Origin: Verrucomicrobiales bacterium
GTDB lineage: Bacteria; Verrucomicrobiota; Verrucomicrobiia; Limisphaerales; CAIMTB01
Direction of reading: 5' to 3'
DNA length: 64,000 nt
Assembly (NCBI GenBank): GCA_016795425.1
Contig: JAEUHG010000071.1
Coordinates: forward strand, 1-64,000
Made by a program: the position numbers and the translations under genes. Below are positions 1-8,889 of this stretch, piece after piece (within the stretch, counting starts at the first letter, position 1; each line of letters opens with the position of its first letter). The notes under the pieces are model-generated. The model ran no database searches, had not been told where the DNA came from, and saw only the letters and a program-made list of their open reading frames with translations.

Positions 1-233
1 TTGCGGGAGGCGTTGGCGATGTCGGTTTGCTTGTTTTGCAGCGCGGCGAAACCGGTGCCGGAACCGCCACCCGTCACCTGGATCTTGGTGCCCGGGTTCT
101 TTTGCATGTAAACCTCGGCCCACTTCTGTCCAAGGATGACCATGGTGTCGGAGCCTTTGACGGTGATTTCGCCGGCCAACGCGGCGAGCGCGGAAAGGGC
201 GAGAAGGCCGGAGGCGAGCAGGAACTTCTTCAT
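1..233 (-). CDS. pstS: PstS phosphate-binding protein, N-terminal part (cut by window edge)
   Basis: Translating the minus strand from the ATG at 233 gives MKKFLLASGLLALSALAALAG, a typical signal peptide, followed by EITVKGSDTM and a GGGSGTGF loop. These are the first phosphate-contacting segments of the PstS/SphX family of periplasmic phosphate-binding proteins that feed the PstCAB ABC transporter. Only 77 codons are visible; the rest, and any pstCAB-phoU, lies beyond position 1. The gene sits 57 bp downstream of the porin on the same strand, and that gap contains three 11-bp-spaced GTCAC repeats. The frame stays open to the edge. Identity is based on motifs and signal peptide only, but the GSDTM plus GGGSGTG combination is characteristic. 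Confidence 0.9.
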   Translation of the reverse strand, partial: MKKFLLASGLLALSALAALAGEITVKGSDTMVILGQKWAEVYMQKNPGTKIQVTGGGSGTGFAALQNKQTDIANASR

Positions 234-256
234 AGCAGGAGTATGGACTGTGGGTT

Positions 257-287
257 CGGTGACAAACGCGTGACGGCGGGGTGACGA
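257..287 (-). promoter_or_regulatory. candidate PhoB box upstream of pstS (three 11-bp-spaced repeats)
   Basis: On the plus strand GTGAC occurs at 259-263, 270-274 and 281-285, so on the coding strand GTCAC is repeated three times with an exact 11-bp period. That is the spacing of Pho boxes (7-bp direct repeats separated by 4 bp). The site lies 26 to 52 bp before the pstS start codon, in the 57-bp gap behind the porin gene. The function is inferred from the spacing and the target gene. Confidence 0.6.
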
Positions 288-290
288 AGG

Positions 291-1694
291 TCAGAACTTC
301 CAGATGGCATCGATCTGGAGGCGGTGGATGTCGCTCGGGGTCCCGGGCAGGTATTCGTCCACCAGGTCGAGACTGATCCACGTGATGTTGAGCGCTAGGG
401 AGTCGTACGGCGAATAGCCGAGACGGACCCAATGGCCGCGGATATTGGTACCCGAGCCGTAGCCGGTGCCGGCGGCGCGGAGAGTGCTGGGAACGGAGCC
501 GGCGGAGAAGGGGCCTTCGTAATAGCCGCCGGAATCGGAATCGGTGAGTTCCTCCCACCACACATCACCCTCCAGCAACTTGTAGCGATAGGTGACCTCC
601 CAGGTGCGGCGCTTGCCGGCTTTGCCGAAGGAAATGCCGGCTTGGTAGCCTTGGTTGGCATCGTCGGCGCCGTAATTGTGCAGGTATTCGCCGAAGACGC
701 GGATCGGGAAGGGGCCGGTGTAGAGCGGAACGGACTCCAGGGTGTAGGTGATCCCCGCATCGAGAACGATGGTTTGGAAATCTTCGACGGGTGCGCCGAG
801 GGTGAACCCGGTGGCCCGGCCGGTGGAATCGCGAGCCACCGTGACGTTGCGCGTGTTGCCCATGTTGATGTCGGGCACCGCGCTACTCGTCAGTTGTTGT
901 TCGTTGAGGATGCTGTGGAAGGCGGCCCCCACGCTGCTGGACCATTTGGTATTCCAGACCGCATCCCAGCGAACCTGGGCCCCGATCAGGTAGGGGTCCT
1001 CCCCCGAGCCGCCCAGTTCATCGAGGACGAACTGGACCGCATTGAACTTCAGTGAGTGCTCGGCGTTGAGCGTGTAGGTGAACTGTTCGGCCAAGCCCTC
1101 GGGTGTGTAGTCGTTGTCGAAGGTCAGGTCGGAATAGACCAGCGGATTCTCCATCTTGCCCAGGGTGAAGACGCCTTGCCAGTTGCCGGTGTTGATCGGA
1201 CTCCAACGGGCGTAGACGGTGTCGAGGAAGATGCCCTTTTTCCCGGCGTTGTTCTGGAACGACTGGTTGTTGGAAATGGGGTCGGTGCCCCGGGTGATCC
1301 CGGAAGCGTTGTCGATATCGCCGGAACCCAATCGGAAACCTACCTCGAAGTCGTCATGCATGACGGCGGTGAAACCGGCGCGAAGCCGGTAGCGCCACCG
1401 CGCCCGGTCCGCGAAGCCCGGATGGTCCGCAAAGAACCCTTCGTAGCGACCCCGGAAATCCCCATTGAACCGCAGGCTGGTGAGCCAGTCCGGAAGGCCG
1501 CTCTTCACCGAGTAGGCCTTGGTGAAATCGCGGTCCGCGTCCTCGCGAAGCTGGTTGGCTTCGTCGACCGTGAGAATCCCTTTGTCGACGAGTTTATCAA
1601 TGATGGCGTCGGCGGATTGACCGCGGGCGACGGGGCCGGAGGCGAGGACGCCGGAAGCCAGCGCCAGCGCGAGTCGGAGAGTTCGTTGGTTCAT
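291..1694 (-). CDS. putative outer-membrane porin
   Basis: The 467-residue protein has a signal peptide (about 1-25, ending VARGQ) and a short helical segment (IIDKLVDKGILTVDEANQL, about 30-48) typical of the Verrucomicrobia/Planctomycetes 'putative porin' family. It continues into a long region of alternating aromatic and polar strands, for example RFNGDFRGRYEGFF and RWRYRLRAGF, and ends in IWKF with the terminal aromatic residue expected of a beta-barrel. It lies immediately upstream of pstS on the same strand and is preceded by a Pho-box-like site at 1790-1809. This suggests a phosphate-inducible pore analogous in role to PhoE or OprP/OprO, though not recognisably homologous. Substrate specificity cannot be read from the sequence. 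Confidence 0.8.
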   Translation of the reverse strand: MNQRTLRLALALASGVLASGPVARGQSADAIIDKLVDKGILTVDEANQLREDADRDFTKAYSVKSGLPDWLTSLRFNGDFRGRYEGFFADHPGFADRARWRYRLRAGFTAVMHDDFEVGFRLGSGDIDNASGITRGTDPISNNQSFQNNAGKKGIFLDTVYARWSPINTGNWQGVFTLGKMENPLVYSDLTFDNDYTPEGLAEQFTYTLNAEHSLKFNAVQFVLDELGGSGEDPYLIGAQVRWDAVWNTKWSSSVGAAFHSILNEQQLTSSAVPDINMGNTRNVTVARDSTGRATGFTLGAPVEDFQTIVLDAGITYTLESVPLYTGPFPIRVFGEYLHNYGADDANQGYQAGISFGKAGKRRTWEVTYRYKLLEGDVWWEELTDSDSGGYYEGPFSAGSVPSTLRAAGTGYGSGTNIRGHWVRLGYSPYDSLALNITWISLDLVDEYLPGTPSDIHRLQIDAIWKF

Positions 1695-1999
1695 GATTTC
1701 CCGGATTTCCGTTCACGACCGGACTTTGCCCCGACCGGCCGTGACGTGGGCCCACGGTTCTGGGGGCTCGTCACGGATCGATGGCTTAATTGTGACAAAA
1801 CGGTTACGAGATGGCCGGCGCGCTGGTCCGCCGACGGTTGGGGTCGAGGTGGAGGGCGGACTTCGACGGGCCGAAGTGTGCGTATCCTGTTGTTAACAAA
1901 GAATTTGAATTGCCTGCGGTGGCGGCGGGAAGCCAGGGTTGGGTTGGCGGCTGCCGGCACGTGGCGCGGACGCGTCGATTCAAAGAATTCCTGATTCCC
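1695..1999. other. divergent intergenic region between porin and DUF47 genes
   Basis: These 305 bases hold no convincing gene. Besides the Pho-box-like site at 1790-1809 there is an A+T-rich patch around 1885-1915 (TTGTTAACAAAGAATTTGAA) that could serve the DUF47 promoter. No clear terminator or RNA was recognised. Open frames crossing this region are extensions of the neighbouring genes. Confidence 0.5.
1790..1809 (-). promoter_or_regulatory. candidate PhoB box upstream of the porin
   Basis: On the minus strand GTAAC (1807-1803) is followed by GTCAC (1796-1792), start to start 11 bp, in the context CGTAACCGTTTTGTCACA. The site lies about 100 bp before the porin start, in the divergent region shared with the DUF47 gene. 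The two half sites are those seen at 35878-35893, in swapped order. Regulation is inferred from repeat geometry only. Confidence 0.5.
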
Positions 2000-2629
2000 A
2001 TGTTTTCCCTTCAACGATTGCTCGGCAAAGATGACGTGTTTTTGGACCTGCTGGAGGCCTGTGCGGCGGAGGCGCAGGCGAGTGTGAAGCGTCTTACGGC
2101 GATACTGCGAAAGGAAGGAGGGCTGGGGGAATTGGACGCGTTCCTGGGGGCGGAGCGGCGCGAGAGGAAACTCTTGTCGGAGATTGAAGAGCAATTGGTG
2201 CGGACCTTTGTGACCGGGTTGGAACGTGAGGACATCGAGGCCTTGTCGCGGGCTTTGTACAAGTTGGTGAAGACCACCGAGAAGTTTGCGGGGCGCTACC
2301 GGTTGGTCTGCGACCTGGTGAGCGGGGTCGATTTTACGCGCCAGGCGCTGTTGATCGAACAGGCCGTCGGGATCCTGGGAGAGATGATTCGCGATCTGCG
2401 GAAGTTGCCGCCCCTGGAGCGGATGAAGGAACTAAACGATCGATTGGAGGCGACCGAGGATGCGGCCGACGCGGTGGTGGATCTATTGGTCCGGGACCTG
2501 TATCACGCCGATCTGCCATCCGGAAAATTTCTAGCCCGCAAGGACCTTTACGATTTGCTGGAGAAGCTGGTGGATCGTTGCCGGGACGTGGGCGCGATCG
2601 TGACGCACATCGTGCTCAAGAACTCCTGA
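2000..2629 (+). CDS. DUF47 (PhoU-like) family protein
   Basis: The 209-residue all-helical protein starts MFSLQRLLGKDDVFLDLLE and carries the heptad-rich segments of the DUF47/YkaA family of PhoU-like proteins (RAEKKLLSEI-type helices, KLVKTTEKFAGRYR, LNDRLEATEDAADAVV). Such proteins are almost always encoded next to a PiT phosphate transporter and are thought to modulate it. Here the stop codon is 4 bp before the pit start. ATG 2000 was chosen because the upstream codons are intergenic in character and homologues begin with M-(F/L)-xxLLG. It is cytoplasmic and has no signal peptide. Confidence 0.9.
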   Translation: MFSLQRLLGKDDVFLDLLEACAAEAQASVKRLTAILRKEGGLGELDAFLGAERRERKLLSEIEEQLVRTFVTGLEREDIEALSRALYKLVKTTEKFAGRYRLVCDLVSGVDFTRQALLIEQAVGILGEMIRDLRKLPPLERMKELNDRLEATEDAADAVVDLLVRDLYHADLPSGKFLARKDLYDLLEKLVDRCRDVGAIVTHIVLKNS

Positions 2630-2633
2630 TCCC

Positions 2634-3692
2634 ATGCTTTTGATCCTAAGCGTCATCCTGGTGGCGTTGGTCTTCGAGTACATCAATGGGTTCCATGATA
2701 CCGCCAACTCGATCGCCACCGTCGTGGCCACCAAGGTCTTGTCTCCGCGTCAGGCCGTCTTCATGGCGGCCGTGACGAACCTGACGGGCGCCCTGATGGG
2801 TGCCGCCGTGGCGAGCACGATTGGAAAGGGCCTGGTCGACATCAAGTTTGTCACGTCGTTGACGATCCTCTGCGGGCTGACGGGCGGTATCATTTGGAAT
2901 CTGATCACCTGGTGGCGGGGACTTCCTTCGAGCTCGAGCCATGCGCTGATCGGTGGATTGGTTGGGTCGACACTGGCGGCGGCGGACGGCGATTGGAGTG
3001 TGATCAAATTTTATAGTCCGGGAGGCGGTGGATTGGTGCCGAAGGTGGTGATCCCGATGTTCACCTCCCCGATCATCGGATTGCTGATTGGCTTCCTCGT
3101 GATGGCGATCCTGTATGTGACCTTCCGACATGCTCGTCCGCGCACGGTCAATCGGATCTTTGGCCGCGCGCAGTTGCTGAGCAGTTGCTGGATGGGATTC
3201 AGTCACGGACTGAATGACGCACAGAAGACGATGGGCATCATCGCTCTCGCCTTGGTGGCCGCGACGTCCAGTGGGGCCTTCGAACATCTGCCGGGTTTTC
3301 TGCATTTCTTGCGAACACCCACGCCGGAAGCCGGGCAGGCGCTGTATGTGGCGCCATGGATCAAGGTCGTCTGTGCCTTGACCATGGCAGCCGGGACGTA
3401 TGCGGGCGGTTGGCGCATCATCAAGACGCTGGGACACAAGATGGTGAAGCTGTACCCGGTTCACGGGTTCGCCGCCGAAACCACCGCGGCGGCGATTATC
3501 GGTGTGGCCAGTCACTGGGGCATCCCGCTCTCCACCACCCACGTGATCTCCTCGGCGATCATGGGCGTGGGCGCCGCGAAGAACGTGCGCGCGGTGAAGT
3601 GGTTTGTCGTCGAGCGCATGCTGTGGGCCTGGGTCTTCACCATTCCAGTGACAGGCTGCCTTGGATACGTGTTGGTGCGGCTGGTGCACTAA
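2634..3692 (+). CDS. pit: inorganic phosphate transporter, PiT family
   Basis: The 352-residue membrane protein has about ten hydrophobic segments. It carries the two inverted PiT signature motifs, NGFHDTANSIATVVATK at residues 18-34 and GFSHGLNDAQKTMGIIALA near residue 188, as well as SSSHALIGGLVG and PLSTTHVISSAIMG. PiT proteins are low-affinity symporters of metal-phosphate with H+ or Na+. It is translationally linked to the DUF47 gene (4-bp gap). Together with the nearby pstS this gives a low- and a high-affinity phosphate route in one locus. Length and motifs are normal for the family. Confidence 0.95.
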   Translation: MLLILSVILVALVFEYINGFHDTANSIATVVATKVLSPRQAVFMAAVTNLTGALMGAAVASTIGKGLVDIKFVTSLTILCGLTGGIIWNLITWWRGLPSSSSHALIGGLVGSTLAAADGDWSVIKFYSPGGGGLVPKVVIPMFTSPIIGLLIGFLVMAILYVTFRHARPRTVNRIFGRAQLLSSCWMGFSHGLNDAQKTMGIIALALVAATSSGAFEHLPGFLHFLRTPTPEAGQALYVAPWIKVVCALTMAAGTYAGGWRIIKTLGHKMVKLYPVHGFAAETTAAAIIGVASHWGIPLSTTHVISSAIMGVGAAKNVRAVKWFVVERMLWAWVFTIPVTGCLGYVLVRLVH

Positions 3693-3863
3693 ATCGAGAG
3701 CGAGCCGGTGGCGTGGGAAAGCGTCTTTAAGGCCCTCGACGCGGCGGGACCCGCGCGTCATGGAGACGTGTTGGGTTTCTGCCCAATGCAACGTCCCGTG
3801 CGGCGAACCTGTGCGGTCTGACACGCATGTCGCTTCTTCCGCGCCATGGCTTAGGATTGCATC

Positions 3864-5435
3864 GTGATAGGTCGGGCATCGATGCAGACCCAGACGCCAA
3901 CCGCAGTCGAAGGCTTCCGCTTCCTCGGTCCATCGGCAGCTTTTCTGTTGGCCATGTTGATGCTCGCCGGCGCCCGGGTGAACAGCGGCGACTGGCCTCA
4001 GTATCGCGGACCTCAGCACAATGGCACCTCGACCGAGCGCATCCGGGTGAATTGGTCTGCGCAAGGTCCCCGTCAACTTTGGAAGAAGCCGTTGCCAGAC
4101 GGCTTCAGCTCGTTTGCGGTGAGCCAGGGTCGGGCCTATACCGGGGTCAAGCGCCAGGTCGCCGGGAACGCCATGGAGGTGTATCTCGCTCTGGACGCCA
4201 ATACCGGCGCGGAACTTTGGGCCCGGCCGGTTGGGCCGTCCCCGCCCGGACGAGGGGCTGGCAACGGTGACGGGCCGCGCTCGACCCCGTCCGTGGATGG
4301 CGAATTCGTGTACGTTCTCAGCGCCTATGTGTCGCTATTCTGCCTGCGGGCGAGTGATGGCGGGATCGTATGGGAGCGTGATCTGTTGGAGGAGTTTGGC
4401 GGGGAGATACCGGACTTCGAAGCGGCCGCCTCGCCCCTGATCGTGGGGGATCTTGTGTTGGTGAACGGACCGGCGGGCGGAAAAGGGCAGCGGTTTTTCG
4501 GGCTGTCCAAGAGTGATGGCCGAACCGTCTGGGAACTCGCCAGCCCCAAGCTGACGCACTCGACCCCCGTGCTCGCCACGCTTCACGGGGTGAGGCAGGC
4601 GATCTTTTTCACCGCCGGTGGTGCGGTGGCAATGATCCCGGAATCCGGTCAAGAGCTGTGGCGCTATAGCTACAATGTCAGCGTGCCAACCGCCATCGCG
4701 CCGGTGATCGGGGAGGATACGCTTTATCATTCGGCCGGTTACAGCATCGGTGCGCGCGCCGCTCGCATCACCAAGGCGGGGACGACGTTTCGCGCCACCG
4801 AGATTTGGCGCAAGCGGGACGAACTCATCAATTTCTGGAGCACCCCGGTCTATCATCAGGGGCATGTTTACGGGTTATACGGCCACGACTATGGGTTATC
4901 CGCTCCCTTGAAATGCATCGAATTGGCGACCGGCACGGAGAAGTGGTCGGAACCCAACTTTGGTCCCGGTCAGGTGCTCCTGGTGGATGGAAAGATTCTG
5001 CTGCTAACTGCGGACGGTAAACTGATCCTGGCGGCACCCACACCGGAGCGCTACCAGGAGTTGGCGCGGTTCAAAGCACTGAGCGGAACTTGCTGGAACG
5101 CCCCGGCAATCAGTCAGGGCCGCATCTACGCGCGCAGCAATCGGGAAGGAGTCTGTCTCGATGTCAGCGCGGCTCCACCGTCGCCATTGCGCCTGCTTGC
5201 TCCGGCGCGCCAACCCGATGGCGGCCTCCAATTCCACCTCCAAAGCCACGATGGCTCTTTGCCGGCCCCGGAGCGACTGGGCCAATTGGAGGTCTGGCGC
5301 TCGACCTCGCTGGTCGACTGGACGGCGGTGTCGAACGCCGTGGTTTCCCCTGATGCCACGATTCGAGTGCCGCCCGCGGAGGTGGATAACGCGGTGCCGT
5401 GGAGGCAATTCTACCGGGTCCGTGAACCCCAGTGA
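3864..5435 (+). CDS. secreted PQQ-like beta-propeller protein
   Basis: The 523-residue protein has an N-terminal hydrophobic segment ([16 protein letters not shown]) and then [14 protein letters not shown], the usual opening of PQQ-like (outer-membrane-assembly BamB-like) eight-bladed propellers in Planctomycetes and Verrucomicrobia. Blade motifs such as [17 protein letters not shown] and [14 protein letters not shown] follow. No catalytic residues of quinoprotein dehydrogenases are evident, so it is probably a binding or scaffold protein. The last 75 residues ([16 protein letters not shown] to FYRVREPQ) form a separate C-terminal domain seen in three other proteins here. The start is GTG 3864, or more likely ATG 3882 (MQTQTP). 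It is followed after 7 bp by the prepilin-like gene. Confidence 0.8.
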   Translation: MIGRASMQTQTPTAVEGFRFLGPSAAFLLAMLMLAGARVNSGDWPQYRGPQHNGTSTERIRVNWSAQGPRQLWKKPLPDGFSSFAVSQGRAYTGVKRQVAGNAMEVYLALDANTGAELWARPVGPSPPGRGAGNGDGPRSTPSVDGEFVYVLSAYVSLFCLRASDGGIVWERDLLEEFGGEIPDFEAAASPLIVGDLVLVNGPAGGKGQRFFGLSKSDGRTVWELASPKLTHSTPVLATLHGVRQAIFFTAGGAVAMIPESGQELWRYSYNVSVPTAIAPVIGEDTLYHSAGYSIGARAARITKAGTTFRATEIWRKRDELINFWSTPVYHQGHVYGLYGHDYGLSAPLKCIELATGTEKWSEPNFGPGQVLLVDGKILLLTADGKLILAAPTPERYQELARFKALSGTCWNAPAISQGRIYARSNREGVCLDVSAAPPSPLRLLAPARQPDGGLQFHLQSHDGSLPAPERLGQLEVWRSTSLVDWTAVSNAVVSPDATIRVPPAEVDNAVPWRQFYRVREPQ

Positions 5436-5442
5436 GGCGGCG

Positions 5443-6222
5443 ATGCCCATGCGTACCGAAGTTCGTCGTGACTGGTTCGAAGCTCAACGTGCCTTCACGC
5501 TGATCGAATTGCTGGTGGTGATTGCCATCATCGCGATCCTGGCGTCGCTGTTGCTGCCTGCGCTGGCGTCGGCCAAGGAGCGCGCCCGACGGACCGCCTG
5601 CAAAAACAATCTCCGGCAGTTCAGCCTCGCCACGCATCTCTATGCCGGAGATTTCGGGGACAAACTGCCCAGCGGCGAATCGGACGAGCCTGGCGACGAG
5701 AATATTCCCGTCATCTCCACCAACACGCGCGCGCAGTTTCTGCGGTACGGCGGACATTACCGGATCCTCGACTGTCCGCAGTTGGGTGGGAAGTTCAACC
5801 GTACGGAAGGATGGAAGGTCGAGACGGATTGGGAGGGGTTTCGCCACGGCTATGTGATCGGATACAACTACCTTGGTGGACATACCCAGACCCCGTGGCC
5901 GCCGCTTGAGGGGCAGACCTCGGTTTGGACGTCCCCGCTGAACCTGACCGGCGACCCCAGCTTGGTGCTGGTTACCGACCTGAACGATTGGTCGCCCGCG
6001 GAAGGAAAGACCTTCGCACCACACGGCCGCGGCGGCCCGGTCGTTCAAGGTCAGGACTTCGCCAACACCGGACAGCAAGGGCTGAGTTCCGCCGCCATCG
6101 GTGCGCAGGGCGGCAATGTCGGGTTGGTCGATGGTTCCGTGGCTTGGAAGCCCATGACGCGGATGCGCGTTTACTCGGGTTCATTGAAATGGGGCGATGG
6201 CGGTTGCCACGCTGCGTGGTGA
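5443..6222 (+). CDS. prepilin-type N-terminal cleavage/methylation domain protein
   Basis: The 259-residue protein carries the type IV prepilin/pseudopilin motif [18 protein letters not shown] at about residues 17-34, followed by [25 protein letters not shown]. That is the form found in the large Verrucomicrobia/Planctomycetes DUF1559-like pseudopilin families. The C-terminal half ends with [19 protein letters not shown], matching the family's conserved 'H-x9-DG' region. It is processed by a prepilin peptidase and sits in the inner membrane or a pseudopilus. It lies 7 bp after the PQQ-like gene, probably in one transcript. No peptidase or assembly machinery is adjacent; the only related ATPase is at 57.9-59.1 kb. 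Confidence 0.88.
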   Translation: MPMRTEVRRDWFEAQRAFTLIELLVVIAIIAILASLLLPALASAKERARRTACKNNLRQFSLATHLYAGDFGDKLPSGESDEPGDENIPVISTNTRAQFLRYGGHYRILDCPQLGGKFNRTEGWKVETDWEGFRHGYVIGYNYLGGHTQTPWPPLEGQTSVWTSPLNLTGDPSLVLVTDLNDWSPAEGKTFAPHGRGGPVVQGQDFANTGQQGLSSAAIGAQGGNVGLVDGSVAWKPMTRMRVYSGSLKWGDGGCHAAW

Positions 6223-6393
6223 ACAGGCGTGCCATTGGGCGCTTCGATGCGCGGGCACCGATCCGTCCCCTGGAAATCCAAAACCTTGGAATTGCCGACG
6301 CGGAAGACCTGTTTCCGGCAGCAACGAAGGAACCGCCTGACCCGACGTCCCCGGTTGGTTGCCGGGCAGCAAAGGGTGTGATTATTTGCGGCC

Positions 6394-8889
6394 ATGATGC
6401 CGTGGCTGAAGACGATCACAGCCCCGAGGGGATGGATCCTGGCGATCATGACGATTTATCTCGGTATCCGTGCCACGCAAGGCGGAAGTCTCGATCCGGT
6501 CCTGGTGGGTTCGGTGCCCGGATATCTTTCCGGGCCGGTCCACGATGTGGCCCTGCAGGGCACCCTGTGTTACGCGGCTTGTGGTGGATCGGGATTGCTC
6601 ATTTTGGATGTCTCCAAGCCGAGTCAACCGAAGCTTCTGGCACACCTCAAACTGCCTGACTTTACACGATCGATCGCCGTGACCGGTTCCTATGTGTATC
6701 TGGCCGGAAGCGAATCCGACATTGGCCTCCGCGTGGTGGATGTTTCCGAGCCGTCCAATCCTCGGGAAGTGGCCCAGGTGCCCCTGGAAGGGGGTGCCTC
6801 GACCATCGTGGTATCGGGCGATCGCGCGTTCCTGGCGGGAAACCGTGACGCGTTCAAGGACGCCGAAGTCCTCGTCGTCGACGTCGCGACCCCTTCCCAA
6901 CCGAAGATTCTGGCTCGAATGGAAATGGGATCCGTCGTGATGGACATGGCCGCGGCTGGAAACCTGCTTTTCGTGACCCGCAATCCGACGGTGCTGATGC
7001 CCGGGTTCCCTCCTCAAACCAATCCGATGAAGGGCGGCGACCTGCAAATCTTCGACTGTTCCAATCCTTCGAATCCAGTGCTCGTGGGCGAGTATGACAT
7101 GGCAGGCCTGGCGTCTGGAATCTCCGCGACCGCGACGCATGCCTATGTCATGAACGGGACGGACCTTGATGTCGTGGAGCATACCGGCGGCCGACACCTT
7201 GACTCGGCATTCTCGGCGGACGACCTGGTCGATCTGGGGGCCTTGGTGGTACGTCTGAAAATGCCATCGCGCGCCTTCGATCAGTGGCTGACGGGGAGTT
7301 TGTCGCAGGATACCAAGACGGCGCTGGCGACCGTCGACCCCGAAGGCTCCGAGTTCGAATCTCTGCGAGGAAGTTTGCTCCAGGACCTGAATCGCATTCT
7401 TAAAGGAATCTCGATTTACGAAGGCGCACGGTTTGCCGGTATTCGACTTCGTCCAGAGACCCAGAATCTTCTGCAGAAAGACCCTCAGGGCCTGGAACTG
7501 CAGCAACTCAATCGTTTGCTGATGGAAGATGCCTACCCTTCGGAGCTATCGAGAGATCGAGGCTTCCTCCCGCGCGTGGGCGGCCTGGCGGGCATCGGGG
7601 CGTCGTGGATCAAGGTCGCGGGGAGTATCGCCTATGTTTCGGGCACGTCCGGATTCCAGGCGGTTGATGTGGTGGACCCGGCGAGGCCGTTGGTTTGGGG
7701 GAAGTGCGAAGGCGGCGGGGAATTCTCGGTGGGCGCAACCGTCGCAGCCATGGCAGGAGGTGAGGGTGGAGTTCAAATCATCGACCTCACGAACGCCCAT
7801 GCTCCGAGGCTCGCAGGGAATTTTTTCACCAGCCGTTCTACCCAACGTGTCGCTGTCTTTGGCCAGCACGCCTTCACCGTGGATTGGCTCACGGGTCTGG
7901 AGGTGGTGGACATTTCCAATCGCCATCAGCCCTATCGGGTGGGAGGGATTTTCCAGAATGGCACCTTTACCGTCGCCTTGGCGCCCGGCTGGGCCTATGT
8001 GGGCGCGCGCGATGCGATCCATGCGATCGATGTCGGAGATCCTTCGGAGCCGCGGCGCGCGAGTGTGTTCGAGAGCCCCGGTCTCATTGATGACCTTGCC
8101 ATCTCGGGATCGAGGCTCTATGCGGCGGCTGAAGACGCCGGCCTGCTGACGCTCGACATTTCGAATCCAGCCCAACCCGGTTTTCTGCACCGGTTACCCC
8201 TTGCGGGAATCGCTCATCGAATCAAGGCGGCCGGCTCCCGGATCTATGTTGCCTCGTTCCTTATGTCGGGAGGAGGCGTCCTTCAGGTGATCGATGGATC
8301 CGACCCAGCGCGGCCCCAGCAAGTGGGCATTCATCCCGTATCGAACAATCCGGTGGGAATGGAGTTAGCCGGCAATCACCTGCTGCTGATGCAGGGTGGC
8401 GTGTTGGAAGTCATCGACGTTTCCGATCCAAAGCTGCCGATTCTTCGAGGCACGCTCGCTACGGGCGGAATCGGCGCAGACATCGCCTGGAACGGGCGTC
8501 ACGCGTTTTTCACCCTGCCCACCGAAGAAGCGGAGGGGGTGGCGGTGGTCGATTTGGCTGATCCCGCGCATCCGCGCGTCGTGGGACGTTTCTCGACCGC
8601 CGGCCATGAGTTTTCGGGCCTCGCCGCCTCGGGAGCAGGAGTGTTTGTTGCGGACGGGACAAGGGGACTTCAAATCCTCGAGCTGCCGCTGAATCTGGAG
8701 ATCCAGCGATCGGGGTTGCCGGGCATCCTCTCGGTACGCTGGGATCCATCGCCCAGCGGTGCCGCGCTCCTCAAGGCAGAGCGTCCGGATTCAACAGAAT
8801 GGGAGGAGGTTCCCGGAGTGGGATCCTCCCGTGAGATCGCGGTCTCGCCTGAGCAGGGGGCTGGATTCTACCGCCTTCGATGGCCGTGA
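6394..8889 (+). CDS. LVIVD-repeat beta-propeller secreted protein
   Basis: The 831-residue protein starts with a hydrophobic leader (about 8-30) and consists of many copies of a unit of about 45 residues with the core L-x-I-x-DVS-x-P-x-x-P, for example GLRVVDVSEPSNPREVAQV and GLLTLDISNPAQPGFLHRL. This is the LVIVD repeat that folds into beta-propellers in extracellular bacterial proteins. A non-repeat insertion at about residues 235-385 interrupts the propeller. The last 60 residues (LKAERPDSTEWEEVPG to GFYRLRWP) match the C-terminal domain of other proteins in the window. The 3' end overlaps the end of the convergent rnr gene by 22 bp. The function is unknown, presumably cell-surface binding. 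Confidence 0.8.
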   Translation: MMPWLKTITAPRGWILAIMTIYLGIRATQGGSLDPVLVGSVPGYLSGPVHDVALQGTLCYAACGGSGLLILDVSKPSQPKLLAHLKLPDFTRSIAVTGSYVYLAGSESDIGLRVVDVSEPSNPREVAQVPLEGGASTIVVSGDRAFLAGNRDAFKDAEVLVVDVATPSQPKILARMEMGSVVMDMAAAGNLLFVTRNPTVLMPGFPPQTNPMKGGDLQIFDCSNPSNPVLVGEYDMAGLASGISATATHAYVMNGTDLDVVEHTGGRHLDSAFSADDLVDLGALVVRLKMPSRAFDQWLTGSLSQDTKTALATVDPEGSEFESLRGSLLQDLNRILKGISIYEGARFAGIRLRPETQNLLQKDPQGLELQQLNRLLMEDAYPSELSRDRGFLPRVGGLAGIGASWIKVAGSIAYVSGTSGFQAVDVVDPARPLVWGKCEGGGEFSVGATVAAMAGGEGGVQIIDLTNAHAPRLAGNFFTSRSTQRVAVFGQHAFTVDWLTGLEVVDISNRHQPYRVGGIFQNGTFTVALAPGWAYVGARDAIHAIDVGDPSEPRRASVFESPGLIDDLAISGSRLYAAAEDAGLLTLDISNPAQPGFLHRLPLAGIAHRIKAAGSRIYVASFLMSGGGVLQVIDGSDPARPQQVGIHPVSNNPVGMELAGNHLLLMQGGVLEVIDVSDPKLPILRGTLATGGIGADIAWNGRHAFFTLPTEEAEGVAVVDLADPAHPRVVGRFSTAGHEFSGLAASGAGVFVADGTRGLQILELPLNLEIQRSGLPGILSVRWDPSPSGAALLKAERPDSTEWEEVPGVGSSREIAVSPEQGAGFYRLRWP

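Noticed and set aside
2646..4076. 476-codon minus-strand frame opposite pit
   Set aside because: His/Arg-rich low-complexity translation opposite a clearly coding PiT gene; no domain.
3864..5435. PQQ-dependent alcohol dehydrogenase
   Set aside because: Too short and lacks the disulfide and active-site residues of quinoproteins; better described as a PQQ-like (BamB-like) propeller.
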